Shown: in pieces, positions 56,637 through 64,000 of the stretch
How positions within the stretch are numbered: position 1 is the stretch's first letter
Layout: each line of letters starts with the position of its first letter
Assembly: GCF_019799945.1 (NCBI RefSeq)
Contig: NZ_JABGCH010000007.1
Span: 1 to 64,000 of the forward strand
From: Modestobacter marinus
GTDB lineage: Bacteria > Actinomycetota > Actinomycetes > Mycobacteriales > Geodermatophilaceae
Direction: 5' to 3'
Length of the DNA: 64,000 bases
Translations under genes and position numbers: made by a program
Notes under the pieces: model-generated
Databases searched by the model: none
The model's input: only the letters and a program-made list of their open reading frames with translations
What the model was told of the DNA's origin: nothing

Positions 56637-57856
56637 GCCGGTGCGGCGGCGAGCTCGGCGGTGACGACGGCCGGGGTGAGCGGCTCGTCGAGCAGCCGCA
56701 GGAAGCGGTCGGCGACGGTCTGGTCCGCGGGCCGCGCGTCCAGCCACCGGCTGAGCAGGGCGTGGCCCTCGACGTAGGTCGAGATGTAGGCCCGCCACAA
56801 CGGGTCGGTGAGGAAGCGCAGCTGCTGCGCGGCGCGGTCGTGGCTGACCAGCGCCCAGCGCTGCAGGTGGGCGATCACCTCGTCGGCGTCCGCGCCGCGG
56901 TCGTGCAGCAGGACGGCGGCGTCCTGGCGCACCCGGTTCAGCGGTGCGGCGGCCGTCGCGATCCGCTCGGCGAGCTCGCCGTCGAACCGCAGTCCCAGGT
57001 CACCCAGGACCTCCGCCGACCACGCGCCCCACCGGTCGCCGATCGCGGCGTCGACACCGAGGTCGGCCAGGCCCTCGGCCATCAGGCACTCCGGGGTGTT
57101 GACCAGGAAGACGGTGTGCTCCAGTTGCCGGTCGCGCTCGACCAGGCCACGCTCCTTGCGGCAGTGCTCGGTGTGGTGACCGGGATAGGACTCGTGCGCC
57201 ACCAGGTGCGGCAGCTGGCTCAGCCGGTGCGGCAGGTCGGCGTTGATCGCCACCCGGGACCGGTAGTCGCCCTCGTAGTAGTTGAACCCCGACCACGGCT
57301 TGTCGGTGACCACCTCGTAGCGGACCGTCTCGACCTCGGGCAGTCCGTACTGCCCGCGGACCCGGTCGCGCAGCGCGGAGGACAGCGCGTGGACGGCGAC
57401 CTCCAGCCGCTCCGGCGGGCACTCCTCGCGCCGCCGGTACCGCGCGTACCGCTCGGTGAGGGTGCCGCTGCCCGGCAGGAGCCGGCCGAGCTCCTCGTGC
57501 GCGACGGCGTACTCCGCGGGGTCGCCGAGCTCGACCGAGACCTGGAAGTAGGCGCGCACCTCGTCGAGGTAGCCGACCGGCTCGCCGCCCATCCTGCGGG
57601 CCGTGCACTCCAGCCCGGTGAGCTGCCCGCGCAGGTAGGCGGTGCGGTCGGCGGGCAGCGCGGTCGAGTCCAGCTCGGCGAGCAGCGCGCGGGCCTGGTC
57701 GCGCAGCTGGGTGGGCGTGGGCGCCGGCTCGTTCCCGACCTGCGCCCGCAGCCGGGGGTCGCCGGTGTAGGCGTCGACGAAGCCGGGCTCGAGCCGGTCG
57801 AAGCGGAGTCCCAGCCGCACGTACTCGAGGGGGACGTCGACCGCGCCGGCTGCCAT
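56633..57856 (-). CDS. DUF885-type metallopeptidase-like protein
   Basis: This 407-residue protein has the DUF885-like zinc signature HESYPGHHTEHC (HExxH-like HESYPGHH) around residues 218-229, with further blocks LVNTPECLMAEGLADLGVDA and STYVEGHALLSRWLD downstream. The N-terminal half is helical. It is shorter than the common 550-residue DUF885 proteins and has no signal peptide, so it is probably a cytoplasmic variant. Substrate unknown. Confidence 0.75.
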   Translation of the reverse strand: MAAGAVDVPLEYVRLGLRFDRLEPGFVDAYTGDPRLRAQVGNEPAPTPTQLRDQARALLAELDSTALPADRTAYLRGQLTGLECTARRMGGEPVGYLDEVRAYFQVSVELGDPAEYAVAHEELGRLLPGSGTLTERYARYRRREECPPERLEVAVHALSSALRDRVRGQYGLPEVETVRYEVVTDKPWSGFNYYEGDYRSRVAINADLPHRLSQLPHLVAHESYPGHHTEHCRKERGLVERDRQLEHTVFLVNTPECLMAEGLADLGVDAAIGDRWGAWSAEVLGDLGLRFDGELAERIATAAAPLNRVRQDAAVLLHDRGADADEVIAHLQRWALVSHDRAAQQLRFLTDPLWRAYISTYVEGHALLSRWLDARPADQTVADRFLRLLDEPLTPAVVTAELAAAPA

Positions 57857-57920
57857 GTCCCGGAGTCTGTCAGCCGGGCCCTCAGCCGCCGAGCATGCGG
57901 GGCCACTTCCGCCCCGGCTC

Positions 57921-57956
57921 CGCTCCTCGGTCGCCGGCGCTCCCTGCGATGCTCAC
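57921..57956 (-). repeat. Dispersed repeat family 2, copy next to uppS
   Basis: Read on the minus strand it is GTGAGCATCGCAGGGAGCGC followed by CGGCGACCGAGGAGCG. It matches the fliN-fliO copy (45108) in about 34 of 37 positions. It lies eight bases downstream of the uppS stop. Confidence 0.65.
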
Positions 57957-57963
57957 CGCGGCG

Positions 57964-58743
57964 TCAGCCGCCGAAACGGCGGTGCCGGGCCGCGTAGTCG
58001 CGCAGTGCCCGCAGGAAGTCCACCCGGCGGAAGTCCGGCCAGTACACGTCGGTGAAGTGGAACTCGGCGTTGGCCGTCTGCCATAGCAGGAAGCCCGACA
58101 GCCGCTGCTCGCCGCTGGTGCGGATGATCAGGTCGGGGTCGGGCTGGCCGCGGGTATACAGGTGCTGGGCGATGTGCTCGACGTCGAGGACCTCGGCCAG
58201 CTCGTCCAACGTCGTCCCCCGCTCGGCGTGCTCGGCCAGCAACGAGCGGACCGCGTCGGCAATCTCCCGGCGGCCGCCGTAGCCGACCGCGAGGTTCACG
58301 GTGGCCCCCGGCCGGCCGCGGGTGCCCTCCTCGGCCTGCTTGAGGACGGCGGCGGTCTCGGGCGGGAGCACCTCCAGGGACCCCACCGCCCGCAGCTGCC
58401 ACCGCCGGTCCGGGCCGGCCAGGTCGCAGGCGACGTCCTCGATGATCCGCAGCAGCGGCGTCAGCTCCGCCTCCGGCCGGGATAGGTTGTCGGTGGAGAG
58501 CAGGAAGATCGTGACGACCTCGACGCCGACCTCGTCACACCACCCGAGGAAGTCCACCACCGTGACCGCACCCTTGCGGTGCCCGTCGTTGACGTCGTCC
58601 AGGCCACTGGCCCGCGCCCACCGGCGGTTGCCGTCGGCGAGGACCCCGACGTGCCGCGGGATCTCGGCTCCCACGAGCTCGCGGGCGAGGCGGCGTTCGT
58701 ACAAGGTCGTGAGGACGCCGCGGACCTGAGCACGCACCCCCAC
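57964..58743 (-). CDS. uppS: Z-isoprenyl diphosphate synthase (short-chain UppS family)
   Basis: This 259-residue prenyltransferase has the catalytic P-loop-like motif HVGVLADGNRRWARA with the essential Asp, LLSTDNLSRPEAEL, VNLAVGYGGRREIADAVRSL and LIIRTSGEQRLSGFLLWQTA. These are the cis-prenyltransferase regions I to V. The pairing with hemolysin III matches Rv1086/Rv1085c of M. tuberculosis, where Rv1086 makes Z,E-farnesyl diphosphate, so a short-chain product is likely. The GTG at 58743 is used; a second GTG six bases on is equally possible. Confidence 0.92.
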   Translation of the reverse strand: MGVRAQVRGVLTTLYERRLARELVGAEIPRHVGVLADGNRRWARASGLDDVNDGHRKGAVTVVDFLGWCDEVGVEVVTIFLLSTDNLSRPEAELTPLLRIIEDVACDLAGPDRRWQLRAVGSLEVLPPETAAVLKQAEEGTRGRPGATVNLAVGYGGRREIADAVRSLLAEHAERGTTLDELAEVLDVEHIAQHLYTRGQPDPDLIIRTSGEQRLSGFLLWQTANAEFHFTDVYWPDFRRVDFLRALRDYAARHRRFGG

Positions 58744-58835
58744 GTCCTGAAGGGTAGGCGGCGCCCGGATTCCTGCCGAGTCGGGCGCACCGAGCGCGTC
58801 CGCACGGTCACAGTGCCGCACGTGGCGGGCAAACC

Positions 58836-58847
58836 TACGGTTCCGTA
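58836..58847. promoter_or_regulatory. Palindrome TACGGTTCCGTA in the uppS-hlyIII promoter region
   Basis: TACGG and CCGTA flank TT, 11 bases before the hemolysin III ATG, within the 115-bp divergent gap. The spacing from the ATG and the TetR-like half-site form suggest an operator; the regulator is unknown. Confidence 0.35.
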
Positions 58848-58858
58848 ACCTCGGTTTC

Positions 58859-59686
58859 ATGAGCGCTCCCGCCGACCACCGCGACAACGCCCGCGTGCGC
58901 GCGGACGGCGCCGAGCTGGAGGCGCCGCTCGACGAGGCCGTGCGGGCGGTCCGGGACGAGGGCGAACGCGTCGAGGCCGTCGAGACGGACGGGCAGTGGC
59001 GAGTCGCCGACTACGGCGACCCCGACTTCACCCACCCCGACACCCGCCCCCGGATGCGGGGTTGGCTGCACCTGTTCGCCTTCTTCGGCTCGATCGTGGC
59101 CGCGGCGGTGCTCATCCCGCTCGCCTCGGTCGAGGGGCTGCGGTCGGGACTGTCGGTCGCCGTCTACTGCGTGACCATCTGGGGCCTGTTCGGGATCAGC
59201 GCGCTGTACCACCGGCGCCGCTGGTCACCGCGGGCCTGGAAGCTCATGAAGCGTGCCGACCACTCGATGATCTTCCTGTTCATCGCCGGCACCTACACGC
59301 CGTTCTGCCTGCTCGCGGTCCCCGAGCCGCTCGGCTGGTGGATCCTCGGGATCGTCTGGGCCGGGGCGCTCGCGGGCGTCGCGCTCAAGATGGCCTGGCC
59401 GACGGCCCCCCGCTGGGTCGGTGTGCCGATCTACCTCGCCCTGGGCTGGGTCGCCGTCTTCGTGCTCGTCGACATCCTGCGGCTGGTGGGCGTCACCGTC
59501 ATCGTGCTCATGACCGCCGGCGGGCTGCTGTACAGCGCGGGCGCCATCGCCTACGCCCTCAAGCGGCCCAATCCGGTGCCCCGGGTGTTCGGCTACCACG
59601 AGGTCTTCCACGCGATGACGATCGTGGCCGCGATCTGCCACTACATCGCCGTCTACTTCGCGATCTACAACTCGCCCTACGTCTGA
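58859..59686 (+). CDS. Hemolysin III family (PAQR-like) membrane protein
   Basis: This 275-residue protein has an acidic ~70-residue cytoplasmic start and seven membrane segments with the family motifs SALYHRRRWSPRAWKLMKRA, DHSMIFLFIAGTYTPFCLLA and VFGYHEVFHAMTIVAAICHY. The Ser/His/Asp residues forming the PAQR metal-hydrolase site are present. Hemolytic activity is not established for the family. The start codon lies at most a few bases from the upstream palindrome, so the mRNA leader is very short or absent. Confidence 0.9.
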   Translation: MSAPADHRDNARVRADGAELEAPLDEAVRAVRDEGERVEAVETDGQWRVADYGDPDFTHPDTRPRMRGWLHLFAFFGSIVAAAVLIPLASVEGLRSGLSVAVYCVTIWGLFGISALYHRRRWSPRAWKLMKRADHSMIFLFIAGTYTPFCLLAVPEPLGWWILGIVWAGALAGVALKMAWPTAPRWVGVPIYLALGWVAVFVLVDILRLVGVTVIVLMTAGGLLYSAGAIAYALKRPNPVPRVFGYHEVFHAMTIVAAICHYIAVYFAIYNSPYV

Positions 59687-59726
59687 CGGCCCTCCTGCCC
59701 CCACCCTGCAGAAGGGCCGTCAGACG
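59680..59726. terminator. Bidirectional terminator spanning two convergent stop codons
   Basis: CGTCTGACGGCCCT (59680-59693) pairs perfectly with AGGGCCGTCAGACG (59713-59726). Each arm contains the stop codon and last codons of one of the two convergent genes, and the loop is 19 bases. Confidence 0.8.
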
Positions 59727-60970
59727 AACGGCTGGCGCTCGTCGAGCCGCAGCGAGACCCGCCCGGCGAGGCGCCAGGCGCGGGCCACGAGGTCGCGGTC
59801 GGCCTCGGTGACCAGGTTGCCCATCACCCGCAGCGCCACGGTCATCAGCACCCGCGAGCGCATCCCGACCGGGCCGGCGGCCGGCAGCAGCCGCGGCACG
59901 GTGAGCAGCCCGGCCAGCCGGCGCGCGATGGAGAACGCCTCGCCGTAGTGCCGTCGCAGGGTCGCCGGCCACGCCCGGGACCAGTCGCCCACCCCGAGCA
60001 GGTCGACGACCGACCGCCCGGTCTCCAACCCGTAGTCGATGCCCTCGCCGTTGAGCGGGTTGACGCAGCCCGCCGCGTCGCCGACCAGCGCCCAGTTCCG
60101 CCCGGCCACCCCGGAGACGGCGCCGCCCATCGGCAGCAGCGCGCTGGCCGGCGCCCGCACCTCACCGTCGAGCTGCCACTCCTCGCGCCGGGCGGCGGCG
60201 TACAGCCCGAGCAGGCTGCGCAGCCGCACGTCCGCCGGCCGCCGCGCGGTCGCCAGGGTGCCGACGCCGATGTTCACCTCGCCGGCGTCCGCGCCCAGCG
60301 GGAACACCCATCCGTAGCCGGACAGCAGCTCCCCCTCGGCGCCGCGCAGCTCCAGGTGGGAGGAGATCCAGCCGTCGTCCGCCCGGCCCGACCGGACGTA
60401 GCCGCGGGCGGCCACGCCGTAGGCGGTGTCGCGGTGCCATTCCCGGCCGAGGACCTTGCCGAGCGGGGAGCGCACGCCGTCGGCGACGACCAGGCGGCGG
60501 CAGCGCACCGTCGTCGTCGAGCCGTCGGGACGGCGGAACACCACGGCCCGTACCCGGTCGCCGTCCCGCTCGACGTCGACCGCGCGGGCGCCGTCCATCG
60601 GCGTCGCGCCGGCGTCCGTGGCGACGTCGCGGATCCGGGCGTCGAGCTCTGTCCGGGGTACCGCTCCCCCGTGGTCGGGCAGCGATCCGCCCGGCCAGGG
60701 CAGCAGCAGCTCCTGCCCGAACCCCGACGCCCGCAGCCCGCGGTTGCGGCCCTTCGAGCGCACCCAGTCCCCGAGGCCCAGCAGGTCCAGCTCGGCCATC
60801 GCACGCGGCGTGAGCCCGTCGCCGCAGGTCTTGTCCCGGGGGAAGACGGCGGCGTCGGCGAGGACCACGTCGGCTCCCCCGCGGGCCGCCCAGGTGGCCG
60901 CGGCCGAGCCGGCCGGACCCGCTCCCACCACGAGGACGTCGGTCGTGGTGGGTCCTGCGGTCTCCGGCAC
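59720..60970 (-). CDS. Geranylgeranyl reductase family FAD-dependent oxidoreductase
   Basis: This 416-residue flavoprotein has an N-terminal FAD-binding motif (TDVLVVGAGPAGSAAATWAA, DVVLADAAVFPRDKTCGDGL), the family block YGWVFPLGADAGEVNIGVGT and the second FAD motif NWALVGDAAGCVNPLNGEGI. Relatives saturate isoprenoid chains, including those of menaquinone (MenJ, Rv0561c). The nearby uppS fits isoprenoid metabolism, but the substrate is not evident. The GTG at 60970 places the FAD motif at the expected distance. Confidence 0.9.
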   Translation of the reverse strand: MPETAGPTTTDVLVVGAGPAGSAAATWAARGGADVVLADAAVFPRDKTCGDGLTPRAMAELDLLGLGDWVRSKGRNRGLRASGFGQELLLPWPGGSLPDHGGAVPRTELDARIRDVATDAGATPMDGARAVDVERDGDRVRAVVFRRPDGSTTTVRCRRLVVADGVRSPLGKVLGREWHRDTAYGVAARGYVRSGRADDGWISSHLELRGAEGELLSGYGWVFPLGADAGEVNIGVGTLATARRPADVRLRSLLGLYAAARREEWQLDGEVRAPASALLPMGGAVSGVAGRNWALVGDAAGCVNPLNGEGIDYGLETGRSVVDLLGVGDWSRAWPATLRRHYGEAFSIARRLAGLLTVPRLLPAAGPVGMRSRVLMTVALRVMGNLVTEADRDLVARAWRLAGRVSLRLDERQPFV

Positions 60971-60992
60971 GACGTCCAGTGTCCCTGACTGT

Positions 60993-61110
60993 GGCCCTCC
61001 TGCAGGGGCCCGCCCCGGAGCCTCCATGGCCCTGTCCAGGGCACCGCCCTGAGCTTGCGAAGGGTGGGGAGGACAGGGTCCTTCTCGGGGGGCAGGCGGG
61101 TCCTTCTTCA
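60993..61110 (-). repeat. Nested family 1 hairpin repeats (copy H)
   Basis: A complete element (outer CCCTGTCC 61030-61037 with GGACAGGG 61071-61078, inner CACCGCCCT with AGGGTGGGG, loop GAGCTTGCGA 61051-61060) sits inside the loop of another. The outer one's arms are GGCCCTCCTGCAGGGGCCCG, CCCCGGAGC on the left and GGGGGGCAGGCGGGTCC on the right. The outer element ends TTCTTCA, whose TCA is the stop codon of the next gene. Confidence 0.8.
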
Positions 61111-61770
61111 GCCGAACAGCGGGAAGCGGGCGGCTCCCGGACCCAGTTCCAGCCGGTCGGCCGCGCTGAGCCGTTCCCGGCCGGTGCCGCGGCGGGCGGC
61201 GGTGACGTCGTCCCACCGGGGTGGGAGCGGGCCGGGGGCCAGCCCCTCCAGCACGCGCCGCACCTCGGCCAGCGGCTCGTCGGCCGGCCCCGGACGGTCC
61301 AGGTGGGCGACGAGGTCCAGGTGGTGGACGGCGGCCTCCACCACGAGCGTGGACAGCAGGTCGGCCACGGTCAGCACCCGGCCCTGGGTGCGCACACGGT
61401 CCGTGGCGCCCACCCGCCCGGCGGCCACGACCACGGCCGCGGCCGTCTCGGCGTACCGCTCGGCGATGGCGGCCAGCCCACCCTGGGTGCTGGCGGCGAT
61501 CCGGGTGCTCCAGAGCTCGTCGTCGTCCCCCGGGGACGGTGGCCGCCACGCCGTCCAGTAGCTCACCGCGTCGGTGTCGGCGGGCGCCGTCGCGGGCGTG
61601 GCGAGCGCAACCAGCGCCCGGCGGGCGTCGCCGAGCAGGTGGAAGCCGAGGTCGACCGGGGTCCAGCCGGCACATCCGGTGGGCTGCCAGCCCTCGTCCT
61701 CGGTCAGCGCGGACAACAGCGAGGACAGGTCCTCGTAGGCGATGCCCAGGAGGGCCGTCGGACCGGTCAT
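61108..61770 (-). CDS. Mycothiol-dependent maleylpyruvate isomerase-like (DinB fold) protein
   Basis: This 220-residue protein shows the DinB/MDMPI helical-bundle pattern: ALTEDEGWQPTGCAGWTPVD, LGFHLLGDARRALVAL with the first metal His, and TVADLLSTLVVEAAVHHLDL with the second His pair. The C-terminal third resembles the extra domain of actinobacterial MDMPI proteins. It probably uses mycothiol; the substrate is unknown. Confidence 0.8.
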   Translation of the reverse strand: MTGPTALLGIAYEDLSSLLSALTEDEGWQPTGCAGWTPVDLGFHLLGDARRALVALATPATAPADTDAVSYWTAWRPPSPGDDDELWSTRIAASTQGGLAAIAERYAETAAAVVVAAGRVGATDRVRTQGRVLTVADLLSTLVVEAAVHHLDLVAHLDRPGPADEPLAEVRRVLEGLAPGPLPPRWDDVTAARRGTGRERLSAADRLELGPGAARFPLFG

Positions 61771-61815
61771 CGGCCCACCCTGGCACCTCGGCAGCCGGTC
61801 CGGAGCCCCGCCGGA

Positions 61816-62412
61816 TCAGCTGACCTGCGGACCGCGGGCCCGGACCTCCTCGACCGACGCCATGGCCTGCCGCAGCTCGGCGAGCCAGTCGTCGGCGTGC
61901 TGCCCCACGAGGCGCACCGCCCAGACCAGCGCCTCGGAGCGGGACCGGGCCACCCCGGCGTCGACCAGCGTGTCGAGGACCAGCCGCTCGGGCTGGCGCA
62001 GCCGGGTCATCACCGGTACCGAGAGCGTGGTGAACAGCTCCCGGACGTCACCGCAGCTGGCGCCCCAGGCGACCGAGCGCCCGTAGCGGTCCTGGGCGGC
62101 GTCGGCGATGGCCATGCGCTGCCCCCGGGTCTGCTCGCGGAACCGGGCGATCCGGCCGGCGCGCGCGGCCGCCGGGTCGCCCTCTCCCGCGTCGGGCTCG
62201 GGGACGGCGCCGACGACGGTGATCTCGTCCCGGTCGATGATCAGCTCGACCGGGCCGGTGAACCACTCGTCGGGCAGCCGGCCGGCGAACCAGCCGGCGA
62301 CCTCGGCGCGCTCGACCGGTGGCGACGCATCGGCCGCGCGGCCCCGCGCCCGGCCTCGGCCCATGCCCGGGAAGCCCTCGGGCGGGAAACGGTGGTGACG
62401 GTGTCCGTACAC
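61816..62412 (-). CDS. Hypothetical protein with a possible ribbon-helix-helix-like C-terminus
   Basis: This 198-residue protein has a His/Arg/Gly-rich start (YGHRHHRFPPEGFPGMGRGR), a short beta domain (PVELIIDRDEITVVGAVPE), an Arg/Gln-rich helix (RIARFREQTRGQRMAIADAA) and a C-terminal part with LRQPERLVLDTLVDAGVARS, RSEALVWAVRLVGQ, which resembles the dimerisation strand and helices of CopG-like regulators. The GTG at 62412 follows GAGGAGGG. An upstream direct repeat could be its own operator. Confidence 0.6.
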   Translation of the reverse strand: MYGHRHHRFPPEGFPGMGRGRARGRAADASPPVERAEVAGWFAGRLPDEWFTGPVELIIDRDEITVVGAVPEPDAGEGDPAAARAGRIARFREQTRGQRMAIADAAQDRYGRSVAWGASCGDVRELFTTLSVPVMTRLRQPERLVLDTLVDAGVARSRSEALVWAVRLVGQHADDWLAELRQAMASVEEVRARGPQVS

Positions 62413-62444
62413 GGTGCCCTCCTCGTCGATGGCGACACCATCAC

Positions 62445-62457
62445 TGTAATCGTGTAA

Positions 62458-62460
<3 letters not shown>
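62445..62460. promoter_or_regulatory. Direct repeat TGTAATCG TGTAATCA, candidate operator
   Basis: Two TGTAATC units eight bases apart (62445-62451, 62453-62459) lie 33 bases upstream of the GTG at 62412 and run into the stop codon of the next minus-strand gene. They stand out as AT-rich in this GC-rich region. Confidence 0.4.

Positions 62461-64000
<1,540 letters not shown>

Noticed and set aside
60979-62457. 492-codon plus-strand frame across the DinB-like and hypothetical genes
   Set aside because: Antisense to genes with family motifs and good ribosome binding sites; translation is Gly/Arg/Asp-rich without a domain.

Overview
The window is about 64 kb of very GC-rich DNA with many GTG starts, ATGA/GTGA gene overlaps and mostly short intergenic gaps. 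Its gene content points to a motile, high-GC Gram-positive actinobacterium. A family such as Geodermatophilaceae fits (motile, soil or rock dwelling, Ala/Pro-rich proteins, DUF222-type HNH genes), but that placement is inference. No rRNA, tRNA, CRISPR array, integrase or transposase was seen.

Left flank (1-17 kb): the edge of a DUF222 (13E12-type) gene behind a perfect SOS box; a decayed ABC-transporter/response-regulator locus; an alkylation-repair pair (AdaA-AlkA fusion and Ogt); rmuC; ispH; a lipid-droplet-type protein; xseA-xseB; a DUF4245 protein; glpX; a DUF1707 protein; fumC; gltA; and a secreted NlpC/P60-VanY protein. The right flank (54.8-64 kb) holds phoH2, a DUF885 protein, a Z-isoprenyl diphosphate synthase, hemolysin III, a geranylgeranyl-reductase-type flavoprotein, a mycothiol-type DinB protein and a DUF255 thioredoxin-domain protein. 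Both flanks match the gene neighbourhood Rv1110 (lytB2) to Rv1084 of Mycobacterium tuberculosis. The motility genes therefore lie between the fum/gltA side and the phoH2 side of an otherwise conserved actinobacterial block.

Motility block (about 18.6-54.3 kb): minus-strand genes for a sigma-70-like protein, an unknown protein, CsrA, FlgL, FlgK and FlgN face a plus-strand run: FliA sigma factor, flagellin, FliD, FliS, FliT-like, a phage-type amidase, FlgB, FlgC, FliE, FliF, FliG, FliH, FliI, FliJ, an NlpC/P60-transglycosylase, FliK, FlgD, FlgE, FlbD, MotA, MotB, FliL, FliM, FliN, FliO, FliP, FliQ, FliR, FlhB, FlhA and a giant FlhF-like protein. Together these give basal body, switch, export gate, hook, cap, filament and stator. 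No flgF/flgG, flgM, fliW, flhG or chemotaxis gene is recognisable in the window. Strong hairpins subdivide the long plus-strand run, so it is probably several transcripts or an attenuated one.

The most unusual feature is a family of short (~60 bp) hairpin repeats. Their inner and outer stems change in a compensatory way from copy to copy, while a loop of the type GAGCTTGCGA is conserved. Copies usually sit at the stop codons of genes. Two are carried in frame inside the N-terminal coding regions of fliH and fliI, and two sites look like one copy inserted into the loop of another. A second dispersed repeat (GTGAGCATCGCAGCGAGCGC type) lies in fliH, between fliN and fliO, and beside uppS. Other points of interest are a hairpin around the flagellin Shine-Dalgarno that looks like a CsrA target, an FlhF homologue that has lost its GTPase motifs, and a sigma-like regulator beside csrA.
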